Source of the DNA: Pseudomonas haemolytica | GTDB lineage: Bacteria; Pseudomonadota; Gammaproteobacteria; Pseudomonadales; Pseudomonadaceae | DNA: 64,000 bases | Direction: 5' to 3' | Assembly: GCF_009659625.1 (NCBI RefSeq) | Contig: NZ_VOIW01000005.1 | Coordinates: forward strand, 372,001-436,000 | Program-made: the position numbers and the translations under genes | The notes under the pieces: generated by a model | Seen by the model: the letters and a program-made list of their open reading frames with translations, nothing else | Databases searched by the model: none | What the model was told of the DNA's origin: nothing | Part shown: positions 17,316 to 26,548 of the stretch, piece by piece | Position numbering within the stretch: position 1 is the stretch's first letter | Layout of the letters: the number at the start of each line of letters is the position of its first letter

Positions 17316-18455
17316 ATGAAAATCATCATCGCCCCCGACTCGTTCAAGGATAGCCTGAGTGCCGCAGGTGTCGCCCAGGCGATTGCCGCGGGGTTGGCGC
17401 AGGTCTGGCCGGATGCACACTTGGTTCAGTGCCCGGTGGCCGATGGCGGGGAGGGGACGGTGGATGCGGTGCTCGCCGCGTGTAATGGCGAGCTGCGCCG
17501 GCAAACTGTCCGAGGGCCATTGGGCGGCACCGTTGAGGCGCGCTGGGGTTGGTTGGCTGACAGCCATACCGCGATCATTGAGATGGCCGAGGCCAGCGGC
17601 TTGCAACTGGTCGCGCCGGGGCAACGTGACGCGTGTTCCAGTACGACCTACGGCACCGGCGAATTGATCCGCGCCGCGCTGGATGCTGGGGCGCAGCGCA
17701 TCATCCTGGCGATTGGCGGCAGTGCCACCAACGACGGCGGGGCGGGTGCGATGCAGGCCCTTGGCGTGCAACTTCTCGATGGCGAAAGTCAGCCACTGCC
17801 CCCTGGCGGCCTGGCGTTGGCGCGCCTGTCGCGTATCAGCCTTGAAACGCTCGACCCGCGCCTGGCACAGGTGCGCTTTGAAATTGCCGCCGACGTCGAC
17901 AATCCGCTGTGTGGCCCCCACGGCGCCTCAGCGATTTTCGGCCCGCAAAAAGGCGCGAGCCCCGAGCAAGTGGCACAACTGGACGCCGCCCTCGGCCACT
18001 TCGCTGACCACTGCGCCCAGGTGTTGCCCAACGATGTGCGCGACCAACCCGGCAGCGGCGCCGCCGGTGGCCTTGGCTTTGCCGCCAAGGCATTTCTCGG
18101 TGCGCAATTTCGCCCGGGGGTGGAGGTGGTCGCCGAACTGGTCGGCCTCGATGAGGCGGTGCGCGGTGCCGACCTGGTGATCACCGGCGAAGGCCGCTTC
18201 GACGCCCAGACCCTGCGCGGCAAAACCCCGTTTGGCGTGGCGCGCATCGCCCAGCGGCATGGCGTACCGGTCATTGTGATCGCGGGCACATTGGGCGACG
18301 GTTACGAGCAGATGTACGCCCACGGGGTGGACGCAGCATTTGCCTTGCCATCGGGGCCGATGAGCCTGGAGCAGGCCTGCCGCGAGGCACCGCGGCTGTT
18401 GCGCGAGCGGGCTGCGGATATCGCGCGGGTGTGGCGTCTTGCATCTAATCGCTAA
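17316..18455 (+). CDS. Glycerate 2-kinase (GarK/GlxK family)
   Basis: 379 residues starting at ATG 17316 (MKIIIAPDSFKDSLSA), which carries GGAG upstream; longer in-frame readings run back into the regulator gene and have no family similarity. Phosphorylates D-glycerate to 2-phosphoglycerate with ATP, feeding glucarate/galactarate or glyoxylate-derived carbon into lower glycolysis. Family blocks: PVADGGEGTVDA, IEMAEASGLQL, TTYGTGELI, IGGSATNDGGAGAMQALG, DVDNPLCGP and TGEGRFDAQT. Its 3' end overlaps the convergent deacetylase gene by 11 bp. Confidence 0.95.
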   Translation: MKIIIAPDSFKDSLSAAGVAQAIAAGLAQVWPDAHLVQCPVADGGEGTVDAVLAACNGELRRQTVRGPLGGTVEARWGWLADSHTAIIEMAEASGLQLVAPGQRDACSSTTYGTGELIRAALDAGAQRIILAIGGSATNDGGAGAMQALGVQLLDGESQPLPPGGLALARLSRISLETLDPRLAQVRFEIAADVDNPLCGPHGASAIFGPQKGASPEQVAQLDAALGHFADHCAQVLPNDVRDQPGSGAAGGLGFAAKAFLGAQFRPGVEVVAELVGLDEAVRGADLVITGEGRFDAQTLRGKTPFGVARIAQRHGVPVIVIAGTLGDGYEQMYAHGVDAAFALPSGPMSLEQACREAPRLLRERAADIARVWRLASNR

Positions 18456-19557
18456 CCCCACGCGCCAACCGCTCCACCCACTGCTCCTGAAACCTCAGCA
18501 GCGCCGCACCGGGCTGCTGCAACTGCACAAACTCCAGCATCGGGTCGTCTACCGCCGTGCGCACGCCGCTCAATTCCTCCAGGGTCGCCAACCCGCAAAA
18601 CGGCACATAGGCTTCGCTGTAGCCACCTTCGTGCACCAGCACCAGGCGCCCCTGACACAAGCGTTCGGCAGCCAGGCACAGGGTGCGGGTCATCAGCCGG
18701 AACGACTCACTGTGCAGTAGCATGCGCGCCAGCGGGTCGACGGCGTTGGCGTCATAACCGCAGGCGACGATGATCAGCTCTGGTTCGAAACGCTCAAGGG
18801 CTGGCACTACGATGCGTTCCATCGCCTGCAAATAGGTAGCGTGACCACTGCCCGGCGGCAGGGGAATGTTGATGTTCGCGCCCAGGCCGGCACCGCGGCC
18901 TCGGTCCTGCTCGCCGCTGTAGCCGGGCGGGTAGCATGCATCCTGGTGCAGTGACACCGTCAACACATCAGCGCGCTCCTCGAAGATCGATTGCGTGCCA
19001 TTACCGTGGTGCACATCCCAGTCGATCACGGCGACTTTGCCGAGCCCGTTATGGGCCTTGGCCGCTTCGATGGCGATGGCAATGTTGGCGAGAAAGCAGA
19101 AGCCCATGGCGCTGTCTGCCAGGCAGTGGTGCCCCGGTGGCCGGGACAGCGAATAGGCATTGTGCGCCTGGCCCTTGAGCACGGCGTCCACGGCGGCGAG
19201 GGTCAGGCCGGCGGAGAGTCGGGCGATCTCGTAGCTGCCCGGCCCAATCGGCGCCTGAGGGCCAAGCTCGCCGCCGCCGGCATCGCTCAGGGCCTTGAAG
19301 CGTTGCAGGTAGGCGCTGGTGTGGACTCGCAGCAAGTCCTCTTCTGTGGCTGACGGTGCGCTGCGCAGGTGCAGGTGGCGGCTTAACCCGGACACGTCCA
19401 ACAAGCTCTTCAAACGGCGCTTGGTCTCGGGTGATTCGGCATGCCCGCTGCCGGCCGGCGGCTGTACCCAGCCGCCCACGGGCAAGGTCAGCGCGTGGGC
19501 GCCGGCGCTGTGCCAAAGGCTCATTTCATCGAAAAAAAATGCGGTGGTTCGGTTCAT
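18445..19557 (-). CDS. Class II HDAC-like amidohydrolase (HDAH/acetylpolyamine deacetylase family)
   Basis: 370 residues, cytosolic zinc deacetylase with arginase-like fold. Zinc ligands fit D181 and H183 (DWDVHHGNGTQ) and D269 (CGYDANAVDP); H143/H144 (RPPGHHCLADSAMGFC) are the charge-relay pair and Y313 (EGGYSEAYVPFCG) the transition-state Tyr. The overall sequence follows the Bordetella/Pseudomonas HDAH class II enzymes rather than AcuC. It shares a 4-bp ATGA overlap with the upstream MFS gene, and an outer-membrane protein and LuxR gene precede that. The natural substrate may be an acetylated amine or amide taken up by the operon's transporters (inference). Confidence 0.93.
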   Translation of the reverse strand: MNRTTAFFFDEMSLWHSAGAHALTLPVGGWVQPPAGSGHAESPETKRRLKSLLDVSGLSRHLHLRSAPSATEEDLLRVHTSAYLQRFKALSDAGGGELGPQAPIGPGSYEIARLSAGLTLAAVDAVLKGQAHNAYSLSRPPGHHCLADSAMGFCFLANIAIAIEAAKAHNGLGKVAVIDWDVHHGNGTQSIFEERADVLTVSLHQDACYPPGYSGEQDRGRGAGLGANINIPLPPGSGHATYLQAMERIVVPALERFEPELIIVACGYDANAVDPLARMLLHSESFRLMTRTLCLAAERLCQGRLVLVHEGGYSEAYVPFCGLATLEELSGVRTAVDDPMLEFVQLQQPGAALLRFQEQWVERLARGVSD

Positions 19558-20708
19558 ACCGGCTCCAGTTCAGCAGGGTAATTGGGACGGCTGGCGAGGA
19601 TCATCACCAGGGACAGCAGCGTAATAACGGCAGCGCCAAGCAGCAGCAGGGTGAACCCACCGCTGGCCTCGATCAGGCGGCCGGCAATGGCGGGGCCGAT
19701 AGCCAGGCCGCCGCCGATCACCAGGTTCGAAGCGTTCATCAGCTTGCCGCTGTGATCGAGGTCGGCCAGGCAGGCCAGGACCAGCGGCAGGATGAAGGTC
19801 CAGGTGAACTTGAACAGCAGCGCTGCCAGTGCAAACCGCAGCAGAGCGGGCTGGCCGAGTAAAAGCAGGACAGCGGCAGCCATCAGCGCATAGCCCACAA
19901 ATAACAGCACTCCACGTGGCAGGCGCGCGCCGATCAACGAGGCACTTGCGGCACCGGCAATCCCCATTGCCGTGGCGATGGCGAGTACTTCGCCGCTGTG
20001 CTGCGCAGAGATCCCGACACTGGCGCCCAAGGCACCGATAAAGGTCCAGACGCCACCGAGGCTGATGTAAAAGGCCAGCACCGCGCCGATTCCCAGCGCG
20101 GCTTTCCAGCGTGAACGGGGCAATGGAGAGCCGTCGCTTGCCTGTGTCGCAGAGCTGCCGACGGGAAACGCCCGGGCCAGGGGCAACAGCAAGGTCATCA
20201 ACCCCGCCAGGAGCAGGTAACAGGCATTCAACCCAAACCGTTCGAACAACCCAGGCAACACGACAAGGCCGAGGGCGCCGACGATCAGTTGGCCCATTAC
20301 CCACAACCCATACACCCGACTGGGGTTGGCGGTAGTGGCGGCACTGGCCAGGCAGAGGATCATCAATGAACCGCCGGCCAAGGCGCTGGCAAAGCGCAGC
20401 ATCAGTAAAACCGCGTAGGTGTCGGCGAGCATCGACAACAGGTTGGCCGCGATAAACAGCAGCGCAGCGACCAGGGCCGCAACTCGCCAGTCAACGCGTT
20501 TGAGCCACCACCAGGCGGGCAACGTGGCCAGGCTCATCGCGCCCAGCTCGACGGAAAACAAATCGCCAATGCGCGCCGGGCTCAGTTGCCACTGGCTGGC
20601 CAACTGCGCGGCCACGGCGGGAGCGGTCATCAGGATGGTCGGGGTGATCGCGGCAAACAACACGATCGCCGCCAGCCGTGCCTTTGCCGCATAAGATTGA
20701 GTGAGCAT
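19554..20708 (-). CDS. MFS transporter
   Basis: 384 residues from ATG 20708 (MLTQSYAAKARLAAIV), chosen because CTGGAG precedes it and the upstream in-frame extension looks non-coding. Twelve predicted TM helices with short loops and a positively charged inside loop. No substrate-specific motif is recognised. Its stop overlaps the start of the HDAC-like gene (ATGA), so it is tightly coupled to that enzyme and probably imports its substrate or exports a product. Confidence 0.88.
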   Translation of the reverse strand: MLTQSYAAKARLAAIVLFAAITPTILMTAPAVAAQLASQWQLSPARIGDLFSVELGAMSLATLPAWWWLKRVDWRVAALVAALLFIAANLLSMLADTYAVLLMLRFASALAGGSLMILCLASAATTANPSRVYGLWVMGQLIVGALGLVVLPGLFERFGLNACYLLLAGLMTLLLPLARAFPVGSSATQASDGSPLPRSRWKAALGIGAVLAFYISLGGVWTFIGALGASVGISAQHSGEVLAIATAMGIAGAASASLIGARLPRGVLLFVGYALMAAAVLLLLGQPALLRFALAALLFKFTWTFILPLVLACLADLDHSGKLMNASNLVIGGGLAIGPAIAGRLIEASGGFTLLLLGAAVITLLSLVMILASRPNYPAELEPV

Positions 20709-20730
20709 CTTCAAGCTCCAGGAGTGGGGG

Positions 20731-21606
20731 TCAGAACACGTGGACCAGACGCAACAACGCCTCGGTCCCGGCATAGCCATTGGAGGCCGCGACGTTCTGC
20801 GAAAGGCTGACCATCAATTGGTTCTGCGGGTCGAGCCAGTGCCCGAGTTCGAAGCCGACCTGGGTGTAGCGCTTGTGGGTGTCGTCAATGCGGCGATTAT
20901 TGATGCGCAGCGCACCGCCGTCGGCCTGGATCAGGCGCAGTGCCCCGTACGTGGCGGCGCTGAAGTCATAAGAGGCAAAGGCTTGCAGGCGATACAGCGG
21001 AGCTTGCTTGAGTTCACTGCCAAAGTAGTCGCCATTGCTGGCATAGAGCTGGGCTTCGAGGTTGGCTTCGAGCACCCATTTTTCGCCGATGCCCTGGGTA
21101 TAGTTGTAAACAAAGGTGGCACCCCAGCGATTGGCACCGGGGGACACATCCGGCTTTTGACTGTGGTATTCGCCCACCGGTACGGTGATCAGGCTTAGCA
21201 GGCCACTGTAGGTGCGCGAGGCCGGATCATTGATGAAAAACACCGTGCCGCCTACCTGTGGGTCGCCCATGCCACGTTCGCGGCTACGTTGTTCGGCGCC
21301 GGGCAAGCGCGCGGTGATGTCGGCAAAGGGCAAGATGAATTGCGGCGTACACAAAGTGCCGCAGGCATCGGTGAAATACACCTGGCGGTAGGCCACAGCG
21401 TTGACCTTCAGATCGGCCTTGCCGGTGCTGTCAGCCGGGCCATGAAAATCCCCGGCACGGGTGGCGGGCAGGTAAAGCACACCCAGGCTGGTGCCCGGTG
21501 GGGCGCCAAAAAAGTCCCGGGCGTTGAGGTCGGCAGCCTGGCTGTCGAGGCTGAGCAGGGTGCCGCCGAGCAGCACCGTCAGTTTACATAGGCGTGTGCG
21601 AGTCAT
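20731..21606 (-). CDS. Outer-membrane protein of the phenol/MetA-pathway family
   Basis: 291 residues from ATG 21606 (MTRTRLCKLTVLLGG); an upstream in-frame TTG is weaker. Signal peptide ending near DSQAAD. The body is rich in alternating beta strands ending in a C-terminal aromatic (LLRLVHVF), as in outer-membrane barrels. Blocks such as GDPQVGGTVFFIND, LLSLITVPVGEY and GANRWGATFVYNYTQG are characteristic of the PF13557 family linked to transport of aromatic compounds. Only 22 bp separate it from the MFS gene, giving an outer-plus-inner membrane uptake pair. Confidence 0.85.
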   Translation of the reverse strand: MTRTRLCKLTVLLGGTLLSLDSQAADLNARDFFGAPPGTSLGVLYLPATRAGDFHGPADSTGKADLKVNAVAYRQVYFTDACGTLCTPQFILPFADITARLPGAEQRSRERGMGDPQVGGTVFFINDPASRTYSGLLSLITVPVGEYHSQKPDVSPGANRWGATFVYNYTQGIGEKWVLEANLEAQLYASNGDYFGSELKQAPLYRLQAFASYDFSAATYGALRLIQADGGALRINNRRIDDTHKRYTQVGFELGHWLDPQNQLMVSLSQNVAASNGYAGTEALLRLVHVF

Positions 21607-21703
21607 AGTGAGGCGTCTCTTGTAATAGGCAGCCAAAAACTGGGCAACAGCAGCCCGTGACCGTGAAAACGATCGGGGCAGAACCGCGAGATCAGGGGCG
21701 GGA

Positions 21704-22675
21704 TCAGTCGGGCGGGGCGTGTACCAGGTGCGCTATGCGCGCCTTGTCCTTGACCCCGAGCTTGGTGTAGATGGCGCGAAGATGATGGCGCACGGTATTG
21801 GGCGAGAGGCCAAGGTCGCGGGCCACCTCTTTATAGGTTTTGCCCTCGCCAAACCCTTGGGCCACGTCGTTCTCCCGTGGGCTGAGCTGGGGCAGGGTGC
21901 GGTTGATGCGCGCCGCCAACAGCCATTGGTCGCCCACTGCCGAGGCCTGGATCTGGATGTGTTTGCCCTCATGGCCGCGCTCATCGAGGGGCACCGGCAG
22001 GGTGGGGCCGTTCCAGCGTGGCCATTCACTGAGCAGCAAATCGATAAAGCCGCGCTCGGCGCATTGCAAGACGCCTCGCGGGTCACACACCGCCAGGGCC
22101 AGACTGCGCGGGCTGGTGAGGGTTTCACGCATGGCCACCAAGGTGCGAATCTGGTTCGCCGAGACCGCCGCCACCAGGTGCAGCATCAGGTTGTTGAGTA
22201 ACAGGCAGTCATGGGCGCTGAACCGGGGCGCACCGGGTTTGCGGTACAGCGTCAGGTGGTCGCTGAGGTGGGTTTGCGGGTCGATATGGATCACGCACAA
22301 CAATTCGCCCAAGCCGTGGCGTTGCCCCAGCCAATTCAAGGCGCTGCCGTTGTCGGGGTCGCGCATGTCGACGATCACCGCCTGGCCTGGCGTTGCATGT
22401 ACACGGCCGACGGTCACGTCCAGATGGCGGATCGACTGCCAGTCCGCTAGATAGCCAGGCGGCAAATGGTAGAGGCAACTGCTGTGCTCTTGCGGCAGGC
22501 CCTCGATCACCGCGGAGCGTCCCCACCAGGCGCTGTCGAATGCGAGCAACTGGCTGAGGCGCGCCAGGGCAGGGTGTTGAAAATGTTCGATTTCCTGGTG
22601 CTGGGCAAGGCGTTGCAGATCCAGGGTCAACGTGCTGAAGGCTTGCAACAGGCCCGGGGGATCAAGGTGGCTCAT
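21704..22675 (-). CDS. LuxR-type (GerE) transcriptional regulator
   Basis: 323 residues from ATG 22675 (MSHLDPPGLLQAFST), with AGAGGA upstream; a longer in-frame reading from 22819 has no ribosome-binding site. A C-terminal LuxR helix-turn-helix (about 262-318) contains LSPRENDVAQGFGEGKTYKE and LSPNTVRHHLRAIYTKLGV. The N-terminal 250 residues look like a GAF/PAS-type sensor but show no clear match. First gene of the leftward cluster regulator, outer-membrane protein, MFS, deacetylase; it probably controls them. Confidence 0.9.
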   Translation of the reverse strand: MSHLDPPGLLQAFSTLTLDLQRLAQHQEIEHFQHPALARLSQLLAFDSAWWGRSAVIEGLPQEHSSCLYHLPPGYLADWQSIRHLDVTVGRVHATPGQAVIVDMRDPDNGSALNWLGQRHGLGELLCVIHIDPQTHLSDHLTLYRKPGAPRFSAHDCLLLNNLMLHLVAAVSANQIRTLVAMRETLTSPRSLALAVCDPRGVLQCAERGFIDLLLSEWPRWNGPTLPVPLDERGHEGKHIQIQASAVGDQWLLAARINRTLPQLSPRENDVAQGFGEGKTYKEVARDLGLSPNTVRHHLRAIYTKLGVKDKARIAHLVHAPPD

Positions 22676-22902
22676 GGGTATTCCTCTGTGGGACTTTTTT
22701 GTTGTTTTCGTCACAGGGTGAAGGCCGGAACCTTGGGTTGAGGTGGCAGGGCCTGGGTTGAGTATCAACGCAGCCCGGCCTGATCGCCATCGTTCAGATG
22801 CAGGATGGCGCCGGTTCAATTGTGGGAAAACGCCGGGCTCGTCAGGCTGGCGACTTTGCCTCTACACTGGCCGGCCACTTGTCTTTCATAGGATGAAACG
22901 CA

Positions 22903-23415
22903 ATGCACACACCTGAACCCCATATCGTGATCCAGCGCTTTACCGAGGCCCACCTCGAGGGCGTCGCCGCGCTCTACAACGAACCGGCCGTCTGCCGTCA
23001 GGTGCTGCAAATGCCTTTCCAGTCAGTTGAAGCCTGGCGCAAACGCTTGGTCATGGATAACGAGCGGCGCCTGCAACTGGTGGCGGTGCATGGAGGAGAG
23101 GTAATTGGTCAACTGGGACTGGAGCAGTACCTGCGCGTACGCCAGAGCCACGTCGGTTCGTTCGGCATGGGCGTGGCGACCGCCTGGCAAGGCAAGGGCG
23201 TAGGCTCGCGGCTGTTGACGGCCGCGCTGGATGTGGCCGACAACTGGATGAACCTGCACCGTGTAGAACTGACGGTCTACGCCGACAACGAAGCCGCACA
23301 TAACCTGTATCGCAAGTTCGGCTTCGAAGTGGAAGGGCGGTTGCGCGATTACGCCCTGCGCGATGGTGTGTTCGTCGACACCTTGAGCATGGCGCGCCTG
23401 CGCAAGTCAGTTTAA
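22903..23415 (+). CDS. GNAT acetyltransferase, YhhY-like
   Basis: 170 residues, soluble. The acetyl-CoA pyrophosphate loop is ATAWQGKGVGSRLL (residues about 91-104), followed by the helix and the C-terminal LYRKFGFEVEGRLRDYALRDG block. The whole length follows the layout of E. coli YhhY (AaaT), reported to N-acetylate some free amino acids. GGATG lies upstream of the ATG. It overlaps the 3' end of the convergent racemase by 4 bp. Confidence 0.88.
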   Translation: MHTPEPHIVIQRFTEAHLEGVAALYNEPAVCRQVLQMPFQSVEAWRKRLVMDNERRLQLVAVHGGEVIGQLGLEQYLRVRQSHVGSFGMGVATAWQGKGVGSRLLTAALDVADNWMNLHRVELTVYADNEAAHNLYRKFGFEVEGRLRDYALRDGVFVDTLSMARLRKSV

Positions 23416-24104
23416 TCCGCTAGAGCAAACGCCACCGCAGCCTGCGCATGCAGCGCGGTGGTGTCCAGCAAGGGCAGCTCGCTGTGTTCGGGCTGGATCA
23501 GCAGGCAGATTTCCGTGCAGCCCAGGATGATCGCCTGGGCGCCGCGTGCGGCGAGCGTCTGGATCACCCGCTGGTATACCTGGCGAGAGGCGTCGCTGAT
23601 GAGCCCCACGCACAACTCCTCATAGATGATTCGGTGCACATCCCTGCGCTCGTCCGCGTCAGGCACCAGCACGGTCAGGCCCTGGGCGGCGAGGCGGGAT
23701 TTAAGGAAGTCCTGTTCCATGGTGAACGCGGTACCGAGCAAGCCCACCGTCAAGGTGCCCGCCTCAAGGGCCGCGGCTGCCGTAGCATCCGCAATATGCA
23801 GGAAGGGAATCGAAACTGCCGCCTCAATCCGCGGCGCCACAAGGTGCATGGTGTTGGTACACAGCACCACGCACTCGGCGCCACCCGCCTGCAAACGGCG
23901 CGCGGCGTCTTCCAGGATCAGCGCGGCATCGTCCCAGCGCCCGGCATGCTGGGCCTGTTCCACCGGGCCGAAATCCACGCTGTACAGCAAGACTTGCGCC
24001 GAGCGCAGCGGACCGAGCTGGTCGCGCACGCGCTGGTTGATGAGGCGGTAATACTCGGCGCTGGACTCCCAGCTCATGCCGCCGATAAGGCCGATGGTGC
24101 GCAT
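23412..24104 (-). CDS. Aspartate/glutamate racemase family protein (YgeA-like)
   Basis: 230 residues, PLP-independent racemase with two catalytic cysteines, one in each pseudo-symmetric half: VVLCTNTMHLV and IILGCTEICLL. The N-terminus MRTIGLIGGMSWESSAEYYR is the family signature. Similar enzymes (E. coli YgeA) act broadly on amino acids such as homoserine. Together with the convergent GNAT gene it hints at D/L amino-acid handling, but the two are on opposite strands. Confidence 0.92.
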   Translation of the reverse strand: MRTIGLIGGMSWESSAEYYRLINQRVRDQLGPLRSAQVLLYSVDFGPVEQAQHAGRWDDAALILEDAARRLQAGGAECVVLCTNTMHLVAPRIEAAVSIPFLHIADATAAAALEAGTLTVGLLGTAFTMEQDFLKSRLAAQGLTVLVPDADERRDVHRIIYEELCVGLISDASRQVYQRVIQTLAARGAQAIILGCTEICLLIQPEHSELPLLDTTALHAQAAVAFALAD

Positions 24105-24184
24105 GCGATGCTCCGGAAAAGGGAATGTCGCTTCACCTTACCCATCGAAGCTTGATTAGTCATACGCAGTTGCCAGCCAAATCA

Positions 24185-24221
24185 CCGGAGCAGTTCAAAC
24201 AACGTTGATTACCCGCTCCGG
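24185..24221. promoter_or_regulatory. Inverted repeat between racemase and terpene operon
   Basis: CCGGAGC (24185-24191) and GCTCCGG (24215-24221) flank a 23-bp centre that contains the palindrome CAACGTTG. It lies 102 bp before the terpene synthase-P450 start and 80 bp before the divergent racemase start. Possible operator or hairpin. Confidence 0.3.
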
Positions 24222-24322
24222 CTTCGCGTTCTGTTGAGACAGCTTCAGATATTTCCCACACCCTGGACTGTTAATTTTCGAATACCGTCAGGCGCTTAAA
24301 AAACTGACTCAAGAGCATCAAC

Positions 24323-26548
24323 ATGCCACCTGCCCATCGCGAAGGCGATCCTGGAACCCGCCACAACGGTGATTTACCGCCGACACCGCTCATCATTCCC
24401 GAGATCCGGCTTCCTTTCGCCAGTTCGCCCCCGCGCTGCGACAGTGAGCGGTTGCGCGCCCATGCGCTCGCTTGGGCACAGCGCTATGGCTTGATCGGCC
24501 GCCGCGGTGCGCATCGGTTGAGCACCACCACGCTGCTCGACCTGGGAATGGCGTTGTGTGGCAGGGCACCCACGCCCCGAGCCGAGATTCTGGTGTGCTG
24601 GTATCTCTGGGCGCTCACGCTTGATGACCGCATCGATGATGGTCCCTGGGCGGAAAACGGTGCGTTGGACCGTTTCATCACCGCCGTGCAGGCTTTGACA
24701 GAGAACGCCGAGGCTGACCCGTCAGGTGAAACCGGCCGATTTGATGACCCTATGCTCGTCGTGCTGGCCGATGATCTGTGGCCCCAGACCCAGTGTTGGG
24801 GCGACGACCGTTGGCGGCATAGGCTCGTGGGGCATCTGATCCAACATTTGCGCGCACAGGCGACGCTGGTACGGCTGCGGGAAACCGGCGCGGCACTCAC
24901 GCTGGACGAGTATCTGCCGTTGCGTCGGGATTCGTTCGGCGCACTGTTCTTCTTTGATCTGATTGATGGGGCCGAAACCCTTGACCCGTACGCGCATCCG
25001 GCGAACACCCAATGGTGGAATACGCTGCGTGAACACGGCGCCGATATCATCGCCTGGACCAACGATATCCATTCGATTGCCAAAGATGTGGTGTGTGGTG
25101 AGCGCTTCAACCTGGTGTCGATCCTGGCAGACACCGCTGGCACAGACTGGCCTGGCGCAATTGAATCCGCCCACCAGATGGTCAACACGGCGGTTGCGCA
25201 GTTCACTGCGGTCGCTGCCCAGCAAGCTGATCATCGGCCATGCGCAGCACCTGACCCGGACCGGCTGCGTCAGGTTGTCCGTGCGGCTGGCGACTGGCAT
25301 CGCAGCGTTTCTCGCTATCACCTGCATGCCGCCGACTCTGCGGCTCAGGGCGACCGGCAAGTGGACCTCGCACTTACCCCGCCGACCCTGAAGTCCCGGC
25401 AGTTTGAAATCGACCCTTACCCCTTGTATGAGCGTTTACGTACCACACTGCCGATCGTGTATGACGAGCCCACTGATGTGTGGCTGGTCAGCCGGCATGT
25501 GGATGTAAAGGCGGCATTGACCCATCCCGGGGCGAGCAACAATAACTACACCTGGCAGATTGGACCGCTGCTGGGGCACACGATTGTCACCATGGACGGG
25601 TGCGAACATGCACAGCACCGCGCGTTGCTCAGCCCTGCGTTTCGCAGCAAGGCGCTCGTAGCCCTTGAAGCATCGATCATTTCAGTGACCACAGACCTGC
25701 TGGCGCAGATGCGCGGCCGACCTCAGGTAGACCTCATTGCCGATTTCACCGCTGCCCTGCCGGTGCGGGTGATGGCTCGTGCGCTGGGTCTCCCGGCTGA
25801 GACCTGCGAGGAAGTGGAGCAGCTAAAGCGTTGGTGTGCCATCGGCTTCGCTTACATGGGCAACTATCGACAGGATCCGGCACTGTTGACCGGTGGGTTA
25901 TCCAATCGAGACAGTTTCTACGATTTCATTCAGCCACACATCGACGCTCGCCGGGCCGAGCCCGCAGACGATTTGATCTCGCTGCTCCTGGCGGCAAGCA
26001 TTGACGGTCAACCGTTGTCCGAGACGTTCGTGAGATCCTACTGCGCGATCCTGATGACTGCAGGCAGCGAGACCAGTCACGGCGCCCTGGCGAACCTCAT
26101 TGCCAACCTGTTGAACGAGGCTGGCGTCAAAGAGGCGGTGATGGCTGATCCAGAGCTGATGGACGCTGCGCTCGCCGAAACCCTGCGACGCAATCCGCCA
26201 TTGCAACTCGTCCTGCGGGAGGCCCGTGAACCGCTGCTACTGCCGTCAGGGACGATTCCCGCTGGCGCGACCCTGGCCTGTCTGATCGGTTCGGCCAACC
26301 GTGATCCGGACCAGTTCAGCGACCCGGACACCTTCAATATGTCGCGCACCGACCAGGCGACCAGCCATTTCGCCTTCGGCGCAGGGCGTCACTTCTGCCT
26401 GGGATCGATGCTGGCACGCATGGAGATCACCATTGGCGCGCGCATGCTGCTACAGACCTTTCCAAACGTGCGCTGGGCACCTGGATTCACGCCCACCGAA
26501 CGTGGGTTCCTCAACCGCTGCCCTGATCGACTGGAGGTCGTACTGTGA
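24323..26548 (+). CDS. Class I terpene synthase-cytochrome P450 fusion
   Basis: 741-residue single ORF with two enzymes. Residues about 25-345 are a bacterial type I terpene cyclase: aspartate-rich motif DDRIDD (101-106), pyrophosphate-sensor Arg R201 46 residues before the NSE triad, NSE-like NDIHSIAKD (247-255, Asp replacing the usual Glu), and the C-terminal RY pair (331-332). Residues about 352-741 are a cytochrome P450: I-helix AGSET (580-584), ExxR E619-R622, haem loop FGAGRHFCLG (685-694) with Cys 692 as thiolate ligand. It presumably cyclises an isoprenyl diphosphate and then hydroxylates the hydrocarbon. No redox partner is encoded nearby. Its stop overlaps the methyltransferase GTG start, and an IPP isomerase follows. 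No stop or frameshift interrupts the linker, so the fusion looks genuine. Confidence 0.9.
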   Translation: MPPAHREGDPGTRHNGDLPPTPLIIPEIRLPFASSPPRCDSERLRAHALAWAQRYGLIGRRGAHRLSTTTLLDLGMALCGRAPTPRAEILVCWYLWALTLDDRIDDGPWAENGALDRFITAVQALTENAEADPSGETGRFDDPMLVVLADDLWPQTQCWGDDRWRHRLVGHLIQHLRAQATLVRLRETGAALTLDEYLPLRRDSFGALFFFDLIDGAETLDPYAHPANTQWWNTLREHGADIIAWTNDIHSIAKDVVCGERFNLVSILADTAGTDWPGAIESAHQMVNTAVAQFTAVAAQQADHRPCAAPDPDRLRQVVRAAGDWHRSVSRYHLHAADSAAQGDRQVDLALTPPTLKSRQFEIDPYPLYERLRTTLPIVYDEPTDVWLVSRHVDVKAALTHPGASNNNYTWQIGPLLGHTIVTMDGCEHAQHRALLSPAFRSKALVALEASIISVTTDLLAQMRGRPQVDLIADFTAALPVRVMARALGLPAETCEEVEQLKRWCAIGFAYMGNYRQDPALLTGGLSNRDSFYDFIQPHIDARRAEPADDLISLLLAASIDGQPLSETFVRSYCAILMTAGSETSHGALANLIANLLNEAGVKEAVMADPELMDAALAETLRRNPPLQLVLREAREPLLLPSGTIPAGATLACLIGSANRDPDQFSDPDTFNMSRTDQATSHFAFGAGRHFCLGSMLARMEITIGARMLLQTFPNVRWAPGFTPTERGFLNRCPDRLEVVL

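Noticed and set aside
24323..26548. 2-methylisoborneol or 2-methylenebornane synthase identity for the cyclase half
   Set aside because: The aspartate motif and surrounding sequence do not match the DDYYCED-like motif of those synthases as I recall it, and those are not P450 fusions. Left as class I terpene synthase of unknown product.
24323..26548. Assembly or frameshift artefact joining two genes
   Set aside because: The reading frame, codon use and linker (about 340-360) are continuous, with no internal start preceded by a ribosome-binding site at the P450 boundary.
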